From assembly GCA_026389845.1 (NCBI GenBank), contig JAPLHB010000203.1, positions 1 to 64,000 of the forward strand: a DNA stretch of 64,000 bases. The letters run 5' to 3'. A model generated the notes under the pieces. That model did no database searches and was not told the DNA's origin. It saw only the letters and a program-made list of their open reading frames with translations. How positions within the stretch are numbered: position 1 is the first letter of the stretch; each line of letters begins with the position of its first letter. Positions 17,301 to 26,220 of this stretch are shown here, one piece after another. The position numbers and the translations under genes are program-made. Origin of the DNA: Chloroflexota bacterium (GTDB lineage: Bacteria > Chloroflexota > Anaerolineae > CG2-30-64-16).

Positions 17301-18205
17301 AGGATATCCCCGTGTTGCTCTACTCGCTGCTGGCCGAGCGAGGGCAGGGGGCCGTGCTGGCGCTGGATTACCTTGCCAAACCGATGGGCATCGTTTCTTT
17401 GGCCCAGGCGCTGCAAAACCTGGGGTTGGCAGACGGCGAAGTGCAGAACAAGGCCATTCTGATCGCCGACGACGATCCCGAGGTTCTGGCGATGCACGGC
17501 GACATCGTGCGAGCACGCTTCCCGAACTGCCGGATCCTGACGGCTGCGAACGGCCGCCAGGCCCTGGACATACTCCAGCGCGGGGAACGTCCCCTATTCG
17601 TCTTGCTGGACCTGATGATGCCCGAACTGGACGGAATGGGTGTGCTGGAGGCCATGCAGCGCGATGAGCGGCTGCGCGATATTCCGGTCATCGTGCTCAC
17701 AGCGCAGTGTCTCTCGGAAGATGACATGAGCCACCTCAGCCGAGGGGTGGCGTCCATCCTGCAGAAGGGCATGTTCACAACCGAAGAGACCCTGGCACGG
17801 GTCGAACAGGCGCTGGCTCGCAACAAGCGCCTGGGCAGCGAGACCCAGCGACTGGTACGCAGGGTGATGGCCTACATACATACGAACTTCAGCCAGGACA
17901 TCTCGCGCGAACAGATGGCCAGCTACGTGGGAGTCAGCGCTCGGCACCTGACGCGCTGTTTCGCACAAGAAGTGGGACTCTCTCCCATTGACTACCTCAA
18001 CCGTTTCCGGGTGGTGCAGGCGCGCCGGCTGCTGGATGACGGCCACGCGAACATCACAGAGGTGATGAACGCGGTCGGTTTCCGCGACAGCAGCTACTTC
18101 TCCAAGATCTTCCGGCGCGAGGTCGGCATGTCGCCCAGCGCCTACCGGCGCCATGCCCATACCCCCAACCAGCCGCCAGCGGTAGCTTCAGATAAAAGGC
18201 AATAG
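14327..18205 (+). CDS. HTCS-like hybrid sensor kinase with LacI-type sugar-binding domain and AraC output
   Basis: A 1292-residue cytoplasmic one-protein signalling system. Domains in order are: periplasmic-binding-like sugar sensor of the LacI/XylR type without an HTH (about 18-330, RIGYITPRISDQHGLAIWSG through VVGFDDRPASRAV); linker; GAF-like domain (about 490-630), interrupted by four tandem QSxGT units (555-582); HisKA (MVSHELRTP, His669); HATPase (NLISNAVKF; DTGLGVPLDEQG); a first receiver-like domain (VVLDLQP, YLAKP); a second receiver (ADDDPEV, LLDLMMPELDG, Asp1095); and an AraC/XylS HTH pair (about 1185-1280). No membrane segment is seen. The start is TTG 14327 (GAAGG upstream) or ATG 14339. 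Its neighbours point to sensing of pectin-derived sugars. The stop TAG lies inside repeat D. Confidence 0.92.
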   Translation: MDFPMSQMETGGLRARRPRIGYITPRISDQHGLAIWSGVVETAQSRGVDVLCFAGGEVQHPEYAGRRGTEKHAVGNAIYDLVDRGSLDGLVVWGSSLGYYAGPDATYDFCRRFQPLPLVSIGVALPGIPGVVLDSYGGTRAAMAHLIEVHGRRRLAFIRGPAAHREARERYRSYCDTLAAYGIAFDPDLVSPPYLWVQADGIELQANGAEAIRLFLDERRVRFDAVVAASDTFALGALPALQARGIQVPEQVSVVGFDDRPASRAVTPPLTTLKIRMRERGRQALSMLLARLAGESLPDEVSLPTRLVIRRSCGCFDSAVVRAGDKPSEPAAPATASATVELTDRSTQRATILAAIDRELESIDETVRHGPKLLDAYLAELLNGEGKTGSFLVTLDNILRQAVDAGGEVWAWQGVISALREQMLPKVAGDIQRLRRAESLWHQARVLIGERAWRAQAYADRYASQQSDRLHAISRALALAGDVPELMDILAAELPAMGIGSCAMALYENPQAPTGACRLVLAYDERGRASLAPAGEVWSAPALASGGLLADAVPQSDGTSSQSDGTAPQSNGTSSQSNGTSQHSIVIEPLYYRDEQLGFIMLDGSRREGQVYRVLQEQISGALKGVLLLQENVRLYHAALAAQQAAQEKQRLAEEANRLKSRFLSMVSHELRTPLILLEGLSEMMLREGLGDRPPVPAPYRQDLARIRATAQQLGGLVRDVLDLARSQVGQLRLAVKPLDMAAVLQPTILVGEQMARSKGLDWQVEIAPDLPEVCGDGARLQEVTLNLISNAVKFTAHGEVRLRIDADDSGVTVSVSDTGLGVPLDEQGAIFDEFRQSERTAARGFGGLGVGLAICRQIVHLHGGEIGVQSSGLEDGGSDFFFRLPVVEPAASGAVSPSLRLSAVGQPGAAPCCSRSQTVVLLTDQAANGELLQSHLLEQGFEVEVLPVEEGEDWLARLLARRPGAVVLDLQPTWERGWQLFDVLKHSEATQDIPVLLYSLLAERGQGAVLALDYLAKPMGIVSLAQALQNLGLADGEVQNKAILIADDDPEVLAMHGDIVRARFPNCRILTAANGRQALDILQRGERPLFVLLDLMMPELDGMGVLEAMQRDERLRDIPVIVLTAQCLSEDDMSHLSRGVASILQKGMFTTEETLARVEQALARNKRLGSETQRLVRRVMAYIHTNFSQDISREQMASYVGVSARHLTRCFAQEVGLSPIDYLNRFRVVQARRLLDDGHANITEVMNAVGFRDSSYFSKIFRREVGMSPSAYRRHAHTPNQPPAVASDKRQ
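15988..16071. repeat. 21-bp tandem repeat (x4) inside the hybrid regulator
   Basis: Four consecutive 21-bp units of the type CCAAAGTgACGGGACTTCGTC encode QS(D/N)GT-S repeats at residues 555-582. The reading frame is kept because 21 is a multiple of 3. A single related unit occurs at 43213-43233 inside another gene. Confidence 0.85.
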
Positions 18206-18449
18206 CGCAAAATTCGCTTTTGTCACCCCTTCGCTGGCGTCACGCCGTACCGAGAGTTCGGGGACAGGCCCGCTGTTCAGAAACTTGCAACGCCGGATGC
18301 TTCGCTGGATACTCGCCGCAGCAATCGTTGGCTGGTAGGCCCGCTCAGCATGACAAGCGCGGGAGTTTCTATCTTCAAGAATGCCGCCGCGCGGCATGGC
18401 AGTTCTCAGAATGACAGGCAGTAGGTAGCGAGTTTTGGCGGTACTGCGG
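18199..18449. repeat. Dispersed palindromic repeat, family 1, copy D
   Basis: It starts GCAATAGCGCAAAATTCGC, and its TAG (18203-18205) is the stop codon of the hybrid regulator. It ends GCGAGTTTTGGCGGTACTGC and is internally rearranged relative to the other copies (extra AACTTGCAACGCCGGATGC and a GCCGCGCGGC hairpin). It occupies the first half of the 560-bp gap 18206-18765. Confidence 0.75.
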
Positions 18450-18610
18450 TTAAAGACAGCTCCCAAAGACGCTCCACCGACAGTCAGTCTTGCCCCCGAC
18501 GAGGAATATCAGCCCGCGGCTTGTCCCAATCGGACAAAAAGCAGTCCCAAAAACACAAGACAGGGCAGGACCTTTGCGGTAGAATCATCAGGCCATGTTC
18601 AAAATCGGTT

Positions 18611-18729
18611 GTAGGGGCGGGTTTCTCCACGTCAACGGGAAGCTTCTCAATTTGTAGGGGCGCACCCTTGCGGTCGCCCCAGCGGGCAGACGCAAGGCCA
18701 TGCCCCTACCACGGAAAACCCGCCCCTAC
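18611..18729. repeat. Nested palindromic repeat, family 2 (GTAGGGGCGGG), copy 1
   Basis: The outer arms are GTAGGGGCGGGTTTCTCC and AAAACCCGCCCCTAC. The inner nested pair (18654-18709) is GTAGGGGCGCACCCTTGCG and CGCAAGGCCATGCCCCTAC. The flank TGTTCAAAATCGGTT and the arm up to AACGGGAAGCTTC recur in inverted orientation at 26682-26779 and just beyond. No gene is seen in the rest of the gap 18450-18765. Confidence 0.8.
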
Positions 18730-18765
18730 TGAGACACCGTACTGGCGGTGACGCACTAGCCGGGA

Positions 18766-19158
18766 ATGGGCCTGATGAGGAAGACTGTCATAATCGCAGT
18801 CAACGATCCGCACATCCTCTACTTGCTCCAACGCTACGCTGAAGAGAGCGGTCTTCAGACGGTTAGCGCGTGTCAAGGTATAGACCTGTTGGCCCTGCTG
18901 GCCCACCAGGCAAACCCCGCCCTCCTCATCCTGGATGTCGAATGGCCAGGGACCGCCGGCCAAAAGAAATTGCACGGGGTAAAGGCCGAAGCTGCAACCC
19001 GCAATATCCCCGTTGTGGTCTACTCGTGCCTGGATGAGCCGGCTGATGAGTGGAATGAGGGCGTGGCCGGCTATCTGCCCAAATCGGTCATGTACGACGA
19101 TTTTGTGGCGGTATTGAAACACGCCGGTGTCTGTTTGGAACCTGCCTGGCCCAGGTAA
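18766..19158 (+). CDS. Stand-alone response-regulator receiver domain
   Basis: A 130-residue CheY-like domain with no output domain. It has an N-terminal VIIAVNDPHILYLLQ (an Asn-Asp acidic pair rather than Asp-Asp), the putative phospho-acceptor Asp in LLILDVEWPG, VVVYSC at the Ser/Thr strand and the Lys in GYLPKSVMYDD. The start is ATG 18766 or 18775. It lies between the hybrid regulator and the ABC transporter, bracketed by repeats, and may be an intermediate in the hybrid-kinase relay or a remnant receiver. Partner unknown. Confidence 0.82.
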   Translation: MGLMRKTVIIAVNDPHILYLLQRYAEESGLQTVSACQGIDLLALLAHQANPALLILDVEWPGTAGQKKLHGVKAEAATRNIPVVVYSCLDEPADEWNEGVAGYLPKSVMYDDFVAVLKHAGVCLEPAWPR

Positions 19159-19199
19159 GGCCGATCGCCCGCCGCGCCGGGGATATACTCGGCACGGTC

Positions 19200-19400
19200 G
19201 CAAAGTGCGTTTTTCGGCGACTGTCATTCTGAGCGGGTTTGCCCCTAACTTCTCGCGACGGCTAGCATCCAGCGAAGAATCCCATTCCGCGGCGAGACTC
19301 CTTCGACTACGCTCAGGACAGGCTCTTCGCTGGATTCTCACCGCGACGCACTTCACGGGACCAACCCGCTCAGGGTGACAAAGTAGCTTTTGCAGTACTA
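19200..19400. repeat. Dispersed palindromic repeat, family 1, copy E
   Basis: Contains TGTCATTCTGAGCGGGT at the left and CAACCCGCTCAGGGTGACA at the right, with the internal CCTTCGACTACGCTCAGGAC block. The outer GCAAAACTCGC arms are degenerate (CAAAGTGCGTTTTTC and AGTAGCTTTTGCAGTACT). It fills most of the 329-bp gap 19159-19487 upstream of the transporter operon. No other feature is seen there. Confidence 0.75.
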
Positions 19401-19487
19401 GAAAAACGCAGTTTATGCCCGTGGGCAGTAGTCGAGAAACTGATCCGAGCGCCTTTGCGGATGGCCGCTGGTCATGATAGGGATCTT

Positions 19488-20525
19488 ATGGCCGAACAAA
19501 CCACTGAAAGTCCCAAGCTCCTCGAAGTCGTAGACTTGAAAAAACACTTCCCGGTCAAACGCGGCTTTCTGTTCTCCAGACAGGTAGGCAATGTCCGAGC
19601 GGTGGACGGGGTCAGCTTTTTCATCCGTGAAGGCGAAACCCTGGGATTGGTGGGCGAAAGCGGCTGCGGGAAGACGACGATCGGCCGGTTGATTTTGCGC
19701 GCTTACGATCCGACCGCAGGGGAGATCTGGTTTGCCGACCGCAGAATGGGCCGGGTGGATGTGGCAACGATGGAGGAAGCGCAACTCCGGACACTACGCC
19801 AGAATATGCAGTTGATCTTCCAGGATCCCTATTCATCCCTCAATCCACGCATGACACTGCTGGAAATCGTCGGGGAGCCGCTGTACACGAACGGAGTGGC
19901 CAAGGGCCGCGAGCTGAAAGATCGCGTCGCCGACTTGCTCAGGGTGGTGGGCCTGCGGCCCGAGTACATGGCCCGCTACCCGCACGCATTCAGCGGCGGC
20001 CAGCGCCAGCGCATCGGGGTGGCGCGTGCCCTGGCATTACATCCCCAACTTGTCGTCTGCGATGAGCCGGTCTCGGCGCTCGATGTATCGGTCCAGGCGC
20101 AGATCCTCAACCTGCTCCAGGAACTCCAGGAGCAATTCGGGCTGACCTACCTGTTTATCTCGCACGACTTGAGCGTGGTCGAGCACATCAGCAATCGGGT
20201 TGCAGTGATGTATGTGGGCAAGCTGGTCGAGAGCGCCGACACAGCAGAGCTCTTCAGCAACCCACGGCATCCTTACACCGAAGCGCTGCTTTCGGCCGTG
20301 CCCAAGCCCGATCCGCGCATCCGCGCCGAGGTGATCGTGATGCCAGGGGAGGTGGCTGATCCAGCTCACCCGCCCAGCGGATGTTATTTTCACCCGCGCT
20401 GCCGGTATTGCATGGACCGCTGCAAAACCGAAGAACCGAGCTTGCGAGAGATCGCGCCGGATCACTACGTCAGTTGCCACCGGGCGGAAGAGCTGACACT
20501 CGTCGGCGTCCAGAGCCTGGACTAG
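19488..20525 (+). CDS. Oligopeptide/oligosaccharide ABC transporter ATPase, DppF/OppF type
   Basis: A 345-residue ATPase. Walker [11 protein letters not shown]-loop [16 protein letters not shown], signature [15 protein letters not shown], Walker [13 protein letters not shown] and H-loop FISHDLSV are all intact. The C-terminal oligopeptide-transporter region has [14 protein letters not shown], a Cys-rich motif of this subfamily. Start ATG 19488 (MAEQTTES); upstream in-frame codons are not family-like. It is the first gene of a five-gene importer (19488-26107) that probably brings in oligosaccharides for the neighbouring hydrolases, although the family is nominally for peptides. Confidence 0.94.
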   Translation: MAEQTTESPKLLEVVDLKKHFPVKRGFLFSRQVGNVRAVDGVSFFIREGETLGLVGESGCGKTTIGRLILRAYDPTAGEIWFADRRMGRVDVATMEEAQLRTLRQNMQLIFQDPYSSLNPRMTLLEIVGEPLYTNGVAKGRELKDRVADLLRVVGLRPEYMARYPHAFSGGQRQRIGVARALALHPQLVVCDEPVSALDVSVQAQILNLLQELQEQFGLTYLFISHDLSVVEHISNRVAVMYVGKLVESADTAELFSNPRHPYTEALLSAVPKPDPRIRAEVIVMPGEVADPAHPPSGCYFHPRCRYCMDRCKTEEPSLREIAPDHYVSCHRAEELTLVGVQSLD

Positions 20526-20643
20526 CCGACGGCCTCCTGTCCCAAGCCAAAGAAAGGAGCTGCCTCTCGAGTCATGACCCACACAAGATACCACCGAACG
20601 AAAGCGACAATATCATTCACCATTCCTAAAGGAGGAAGGTACC

Positions 20644-22794
20644 ATGAAAGTGCGAACGATCAACCGACGTGAGTTCATCCGACTGTCGGCGTTGACGGCG
20701 GCAGGGGCTGTGGCAGCGGCCTGCTCGCAGCCCACGCCGATCCCAGTGCCCACGGCCGCACCGACCAAGGCCCCGGCGCCGACGACTGCTCCGGCTCCGG
20801 CGGCCACCGCGGCCCCCATAGCGACCGCGGCTCCCGTAGCGACCGCGGTGCCCAAGGTTGAGCCGACAAAGCCCCCTGCTCCGACGGCCACGCCAGTCCC
20901 GGCGGTCGCTAAGGAAGCTCCCATGTTGGCCGAGCTGGTCAAGGCGGGCAAGCTGCCGCCTCTAGAGCAACGGCTGCCCAAGAACCCCTGGGTCGTGGCG
21001 TCGTATGAGGGAACCGGTAAGTATGGCGGCAATTGGCGCCGGTGTTTCCAGGGCGTATCCGACGCGTGGGGCCCCACCAAATGCGTGGACCGCGCGTGGG
21101 GTTGGTTCGACAAGAATCTGAACTTGATCCCACGCATGCTCGAATCGTGGAAAGTCAGTGCGGATGGGAAAGTGTGGACCATCAAGATGCGCGAGGGACT
21201 CAAGTGGTCGGATGGCAAGGCGGAACACACCACCGACGACCTTGCCTTCTGGTACCAGTACGAGCTGCAGAACAAGAAACTGGTGGGCGGCAGTTCTATA
21301 ACGCCGTGGCAAGACCCCGACAAGACCCTCGTCAAGTTTGCGGCGGTGGACAAGTACACCGCGACGTTCACGTACACCAAGCCCAAGCCGATGTTCATCT
21401 ACAACATGACCCGCGGCGGCACCGGCGGCGGCTCGACCATCGCCCCCCTGCCTGTCTCTCCCAGCCACTACATGAAGGCGTTCCACGAAGATACGACGAC
21501 GGACAAGGCGGCGTTGGAGGCGGATATCAAGAAGCGCGGCTCTGCGGACTGGCAGTCCTACTACATGCAGTTCGCCAGGCAGTGGTCAGCCAACCCCGAC
21601 AGACCCACGACGGGGCCGTGGTTGGCGAAGAACGACCTCACCAAAGAGCTGTTCACCATGGAGCGCAACCCGTACTTCTGGGCCGTGGATCCGCAAGGCA
21701 GTCAACTTCCCTACATTGACACGGTCACGCACCGCCAGTATGCAGCGGGATCGCCCGAGGTGCGCAACCTGTGGGTGACCAACGGCGAGATTGACATGCA
21801 GTACCGGCAAATGACCGTCGGCGATATCCCGCTCTACAAGAGCGGCGAGGCCAAGGGCGACTACAAGACGATCATGGGGCTCAACGCCAGTCATGTGGCG
21901 ATGCAGCTCAACCTCACCACCAAGAATCAACTGCTCAACGAGTTCTTCAACCAGCGAGACGCGCGCATCGCCATCTCGCAGGCGATCGACCGCGACAAGA
22001 TCAACCAGTTGGTCTTCAGCGGCTTGATGAAGCCGCGCCAGTACAGCCCGCTGCCCATGTCACCGCAGTACTACGAAAAGGCGACCACCGCCTACATCAA
22101 GTACGATCCGGCCGCGGCGAACAAGCTGCTGGACGGTTTGGGCTATACCAAGAAGAACTCGGAGGGCATCCGCCTGCACAAGGACGGAAAGACCCCGATC
22201 AGCTTCATCGTCGAGGGGACCGACGCAGCCGGCACGCCGACCGAGGACGCGGCGTTGCTGGCCACCGGCTACCTGGCGAAGATCGGCATCAGAATGACCT
22301 ACAAGTTCGTCGAGCGGGCGCTCTACACCTCGCACTATACCGCCAACGACATCGAAGCGGCCTGGTGGGGCGGCGACCGGACGGTGTTGCCCCTGGTGCC
22401 GGAAGCGATCATCTTCCGCGGCGTCCAGGCGGACCGGCCGTGGTGCCCGGGCTGGGGGTTCTGGTATCTACAAGACCCAGCCAAACCGAATGAGAACGCC
22501 GTCAAGCCGCCCGATGGGCACTGGATCTACACCATCTGGAAGATCTGGGACGAAGAGATCGCCATCGAGCCGGATCCCGCCAAACAGACAGCGGCGTTCA
22601 AGAAGATCCTCGACATCTGGGCTACCGAGCTGCCGATGATCGGCATCCTCGGCGAACAGCCGGGGCCCACGATTGTCAAGAACGGCTTCAAGGGGTATCC
22701 GGCCGGTATGCCGAATGACGATACGACCGGCGACGAGCACTTCTGCAGCAGCGAGACGTACTACTGGGACGACCCAAGTAAGCACAAGGCGTAA
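20644..22794 (+). CDS. Family 5 extracellular solute-binding lipoprotein (Tat-type signal)
   Basis: A 716-residue SBP_bac_5 protein. The N-terminus NRREFIRLSALTAAG is a twin-arginine-type signal that ends in lipobox AAAC, so it is exported folded and lipidated. A long Ala/Pro/Thr linker (about 30-90) precedes the binding domain (WKVSADGKVWTIKMREGLKW and on, with AISQAIDRDKINQLVFSGLM and a C-terminal WATELPMIGILGEQ). A strong RBS AAAGGAGG lies 7 nt before the ATG. It is the ligand receptor of the Dpp-type importer. In Chloroflexota, such proteins next to glycoside hydrolases are presumed to bind oligosaccharides. Confidence 0.93.
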   Translation: MKVRTINRREFIRLSALTAAGAVAAACSQPTPIPVPTAAPTKAPAPTTAPAPAATAAPIATAAPVATAVPKVEPTKPPAPTATPVPAVAKEAPMLAELVKAGKLPPLEQRLPKNPWVVASYEGTGKYGGNWRRCFQGVSDAWGPTKCVDRAWGWFDKNLNLIPRMLESWKVSADGKVWTIKMREGLKWSDGKAEHTTDDLAFWYQYELQNKKLVGGSSITPWQDPDKTLVKFAAVDKYTATFTYTKPKPMFIYNMTRGGTGGGSTIAPLPVSPSHYMKAFHEDTTTDKAALEADIKKRGSADWQSYYMQFARQWSANPDRPTTGPWLAKNDLTKELFTMERNPYFWAVDPQGSQLPYIDTVTHRQYAAGSPEVRNLWVTNGEIDMQYRQMTVGDIPLYKSGEAKGDYKTIMGLNASHVAMQLNLTTKNQLLNEFFNQRDARIAISQAIDRDKINQLVFSGLMKPRQYSPLPMSPQYYEKATTAYIKYDPAAANKLLDGLGYTKKNSEGIRLHKDGKTPISFIVEGTDAAGTPTEDAALLATGYLAKIGIRMTYKFVERALYTSHYTANDIEAAWWGGDRTVLPLVPEAIIFRGVQADRPWCPGWGFWYLQDPAKPNENAVKPPDGHWIYTIWKIWDEEIAIEPDPAKQTAAFKKILDIWATELPMIGILGEQPGPTIVKNGFKGYPAGMPNDDTTGDEHFCSSETYYWDDPSKHKA

Positions 22795-22805
22795 GCCTGC
22801 GCTGG

Positions 22806-22888
22806 GCCTGACAGGGCTGGCCAGCCCTGTCAGGCTTGAATTGGGCATATAGACCTGACAGGTCTCGCGGAACGGGCCTGTCAGGTCT
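22806..22888. repeat. Two palindromes between binding-protein and permease genes (family 8)
   Basis: A perfect 30-bp palindrome with no loop (22806-22835, GCCTGACAGGGCTGG and its complement) is followed by a 12-bp stem AGACCTGACAGG (22851-22862) / CCTGTCAGGTCT (22877-22888). There is no T tract. The position resembles intercistronic REP hairpins that stabilise binding-protein mRNA relative to permease mRNA. Confidence 0.7.
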
Positions 22889-22904
22889 GCACGGGAGGCG
22901 GTGT

Positions 22905-23894
22905 ATGTTCGGTTACATCATGCGACGTGTCTTGATCATGATTCCGACCCTGTTTCTGATTTCGGTTGTCTCTTTCGCCGCCCTCCAACTCCCCCCCGGC
23001 GACTACTTGACGTCATACGCAGCCCAATTAACCACAACGGGCGAGTACATTGACCAAGAGTCGCTTGATTCGTTGCGAGATCGCTATGGATTGGGCCAGC
23101 CGGTCTATGTGCAATACACTAAATGGGTCACCGGCATCATCACGCGCGGCGATTTTGGCCAATCTATGGAATGGCAAATGCCGGTCAAGAACCTGGTCGG
23201 GCAGGCATTGGGGCTAACGGTAGCACTGGCGGTCTTTTCGCTATTGATCAGTTGGGCGATTGCGATCCCAATGGGCGTTTACTCTGCCACGCACCAGTAC
23301 TCGATCCCTGATTACCTCATGTCCGTTTTCAGTTTTCTGGGTGTGGGCGTGCCTGCCTTTCTGTGGGCGCTCATCATCATGTATTTTGCGCAAGCCCAAC
23401 TCGGCATGAACGTCGGCGGGCTGTTCTCGCAAAAATATCTCAGCGCGCCGTGGTCGTGGGACAAAGTGGTGGACTTGCTCAAGCATCTGTGGATTCCGGG
23501 CTTGATCGTGGCGATAGAGAATACTGCCGGTGAACTCCGCACCACGCGGGCCAACCTGCTCGACGAGATCAACAAGCCCTACGTGGAGCTGGCCCGGGCC
23601 AAGGGGTTGAGCGAGCAAAGATTGATCTGGAAATACCCGGTGCGCGTGGCGTTGAATCCATTTTTCAGCACGGTCGGCTGGTCGCTGGCAAACCGCATCT
23701 CGTCCATCACGCTGATGTCGGTGGTGCTCAGTCTGCAGACGACGGGACCGCTGCAGTTGCGCGCGTTGACGTCGCAAGACATGTACCTGGCCGGCACCAT
23801 TCTCCTGTTATTGAGCGCATTGACAGTCATCGGCACACTCCTTTCCGACATCCTGCTGGCGTGGGTGGACCCGCGCATCCGGCTGGAGGGATAA
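22905..23894 (+). CDS. ABC transporter permease, DppB type
   Basis: A 329-residue inner-membrane permease with six predicted helices. TM1 is at the N-terminus (MRRVLIMIPTLFLISVVSFA), and the EAA loop is LDEINKPYVELARAKGLSEQ. The start ATG 22905 lies 8 nt after GGGAGG; an in-frame upstream extension reads through palindromic repeat sequence. It forms the membrane pore with the next gene. Confidence 0.93.
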   Translation: MFGYIMRRVLIMIPTLFLISVVSFAALQLPPGDYLTSYAAQLTTTGEYIDQESLDSLRDRYGLGQPVYVQYTKWVTGIITRGDFGQSMEWQMPVKNLVGQALGLTVALAVFSLLISWAIAIPMGVYSATHQYSIPDYLMSVFSFLGVGVPAFLWALIIMYFAQAQLGMNVGGLFSQKYLSAPWSWDKVVDLLKHLWIPGLIVAIENTAGELRTTRANLLDEINKPYVELARAKGLSEQRLIWKYPVRVALNPFFSTVGWSLANRISSITLMSVVLSLQTTGPLQLRALTSQDMYLAGTILLLLSALTVIGTLLSDILLAWVDPRIRLEG

Positions 23895-23897
23895 GAC

Positions 23898-25067
23898 ATG
23901 GCTGTTCCAGGGCAGGCAGAAAAGGAAATCGAAACAACCCCGGTCGAGGAGGAGGATCTCCAAAAAGCCGGGGAGAAGATTTATGTCGCGCCACCCTGGA
24001 AACTGATGTGGTGGCGGTTCCGCAAGCACAAGATGGCGTTGGTCTGCAGCGTGGTGTTGATCCTCCTTTATTTCGTAGCCATCTTTTGCGAGTTCGTGGC
24101 GCCCTACGATCCCGATCAGGCGATGCTCCAGTTCAAGCAAGTGCCGCCGACCGCGATCCACTTCCGCGATACCCAAGGGCAGTTTCACTGGCCGTTCGTC
24201 TACCAGCACACACGCGCCATGGATCCCGAGACGCTCCAAATCACTTACGTCGAAGACACGAACACCCGGTATCCGATCCAGTTCTTTGTACACGACTTTC
24301 AGTACAAGCTGGTGGGGCTGTGGCCAACGGACATTCACCTGTATGGTTTGCCTCCCGCCGCCAAGGAGCAGCAAGGTGTGTTTATTCTCGGGACTGACCG
24401 TCTGGGGCGGGACATGTTCGCCCGCGTGTGCTACGGCGCGCGGCTTTCGCTCTCGATGGGGATGATCAGCGTGTTCCTCAGTCTGGCGCTGGGCGTTGTC
24501 CTGGGGGGCATCTCGGGTTATTACGGCGGGACTCCTGATGTCATCATTCAGCGCGTCATCGAGTTCATCCGCACGATCCCTACCATCCCACTCTACATGA
24601 CGCTGAGCGCAGCGCTGCCGCGCGACTGGCCCATCGAGCGGGTGTACTTTGGCATCACCATGATCATTGCGGTGGTGGGATGGACCTGGATGGCGCGTGT
24701 GGTGCGCGGGCGGTTCCTGGCGATGCGCGAGGAGGACTTTGTGCTCGCCGCCCGGTTGAACGGATCGAGCCAGATGCGCATTATCCTGCGCCACATGCTG
24801 CCATCCTTCCTCTCCTATATTATCGCCGCACTGACGCTGAATATCCCCAACATGATCCTCGCCGAGACGGGGCTGAGTTTCATCGGTCTGGGACTGCGCC
24901 CTCCTGCGATCAGTTGGGGTGTGTTGTTGCAGGAAGCGATGAACCTGCGCTCGTTGGTCTTGGCGCCGTGGGTGCTGGCGCCAGGCCTCGCCGTCGTGAT
25001 TTCAGTGTTGGCGTTCAACTTCGTCGGCGATGGCCTGCGCGATGCCGCCGATCCCTACGCCCGCTAG
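23898..25067 (+). CDS. ABC transporter permease, DppC type
   Basis: A 389-residue permease. A long N-terminal cytoplasmic segment is followed by TM1 (MALVCSVVLILLYFVAIFCE) and an unusually long periplasmic loop of about 120 residues. Then come LGTDRLGRDMFARVCYGARL (hallmark of DppC/OppC), four to five further helices and the EAA loop EEDFVLAARLNGSSQMRIIL. It starts 3 nt after the stop of the DppB-type gene. Confidence 0.93.
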   Translation: MAVPGQAEKEIETTPVEEEDLQKAGEKIYVAPPWKLMWWRFRKHKMALVCSVVLILLYFVAIFCEFVAPYDPDQAMLQFKQVPPTAIHFRDTQGQFHWPFVYQHTRAMDPETLQITYVEDTNTRYPIQFFVHDFQYKLVGLWPTDIHLYGLPPAAKEQQGVFILGTDRLGRDMFARVCYGARLSLSMGMISVFLSLALGVVLGGISGYYGGTPDVIIQRVIEFIRTIPTIPLYMTLSAALPRDWPIERVYFGITMIIAVVGWTWMARVVRGRFLAMREEDFVLAARLNGSSQMRIILRHMLPSFLSYIIAALTLNIPNMILAETGLSFIGLGLRPPAISWGVLLQEAMNLRSLVLAPWVLAPGLAVVISVLAFNFVGDGLRDAADPYAR

Positions 25068-25078
25068 GAGCCCACGAC

Positions 25079-26107
25079 ATGAAACAAGATCAACTGCTCG
25101 TAGAAGTCAAGGACATCAAAACCTACTTCTTCCTGGACGAGGGCACAGTCCGGGCAGTGGATGGGGTAGATTTCAACATCTGGCGCGGCCAGACATTGGG
25201 CGTGGTCGGCGAAAGCGGCTGCGGCAAGAGCGTCACCGCACGCTCGATCCTGCGCATTGTGCCCAAACCGGGGCGCATCGTTAACGGCGAGATTACGCTC
25301 TTCCGGAAGTGCGGTGAGAACGGCAGTGGGCAGACGGAGGAAGTCAAGCTGACCGACATCAACCCGACCGGACGTACGATGTGCAGCATCCGCGGGTGCG
25401 AGATCGCGCTCGTGCCACAAGAGCCGATGGCCTCCCTCAGTCCGGTCCATACCATTGGCAACCAGATCGCGGAAGCGATCATGCTGCATCAGAGAGTAGA
25501 CAAACATGTGGGACGCGCCAAGGCCATCGAAGTGCTCGATCTGGCTGGCTTCCCGCAACCCAAGGAGCGCGTGGACTGCTACCCACACCAATTGTCGGGG
25601 GGATTGCGCCAACGCGCCGTGATCGCGATGGCGCTTTCCTGCCACCCCAGCCTGCTGATCGCCGATGAGCCGACGACTGCGCTGGACGTGACGACCGAAG
25701 CCCAGATTCTGCGGCTGATGCGCAGCCTCCAGAGCGAGCTGGGCATGGCGATCATGTACATCACGCACAACCTGGGCGTGGTTGCGCAGATGTGCGAGGA
25801 CGTGCTCGTGATGTACATGGGCAAGGTGGTTGAAGAAACCACTGTGGACGCCCTGTTCCATTCCCCGCTGCACCCCTACACGCAGGCGCTACTGCGCTCC
25901 ATCCCGCGGTTGGGTCAGAAAACACGCGGCCGGCAACGCCTGGAATCCATTCGCGGCACGGTGCCGGACCCCTACTCCATCCCCAAGGGCTGTCCCTTTC
26001 ACCCGCGCTGCACGCAGCGTATCCGGGGCGTGTGCGATCAGGAGGCGCCGCCCTGGCTCGAAGTTGAGCCGGGGCACAAGGTGCGGTGTGTGCTCTACAA
26101 GCCGTAG
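25079..26107 (+). CDS. ABC transporter ATPase, DppD/OppD type
   Basis: A 342-residue ATPase completing the importer. It has Walker [11 protein letters not shown]-loop [18 protein letters not shown], signature [15 protein letters not shown], Walker [16 protein letters not shown]-loop YITHNLGVV and the C-terminal [10 protein letters not shown] oligopeptide motif. ATG 25079 lies 11 nt after the permease stop and matches family N-termini. Confidence 0.94.
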   Translation: MKQDQLLVEVKDIKTYFFLDEGTVRAVDGVDFNIWRGQTLGVVGESGCGKSVTARSILRIVPKPGRIVNGEITLFRKCGENGSGQTEEVKLTDINPTGRTMCSIRGCEIALVPQEPMASLSPVHTIGNQIAEAIMLHQRVDKHVGRAKAIEVLDLAGFPQPKERVDCYPHQLSGGLRQRAVIAMALSCHPSLLIADEPTTALDVTTEAQILRLMRSLQSELGMAIMYITHNLGVVAQMCEDVLVMYMGKVVEETTVDALFHSPLHPYTQALLRSIPRLGQKTRGRQRLESIRGTVPDPYSIPKGCPFHPRCTQRIRGVCDQEAPPWLEVEPGHKVRCVLYKP

Positions 26108-26220
26108 GCCGCGTGGATGCAGCTCGATCCCAGTCCAATTTCCCCGGTGCCCGTGCATCGCGGCAGTCCGTTACTAGCGGTATGTGATCCACACTGTTTT
26201 CTGTGTCAGGACATCCCTCC

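Noticed and set aside
18521-18751. Small ORF between repeats D and family-2 copy 1
   Set aside because: Most of it translates repeat arms; no RBS and no resemblance to a protein family.
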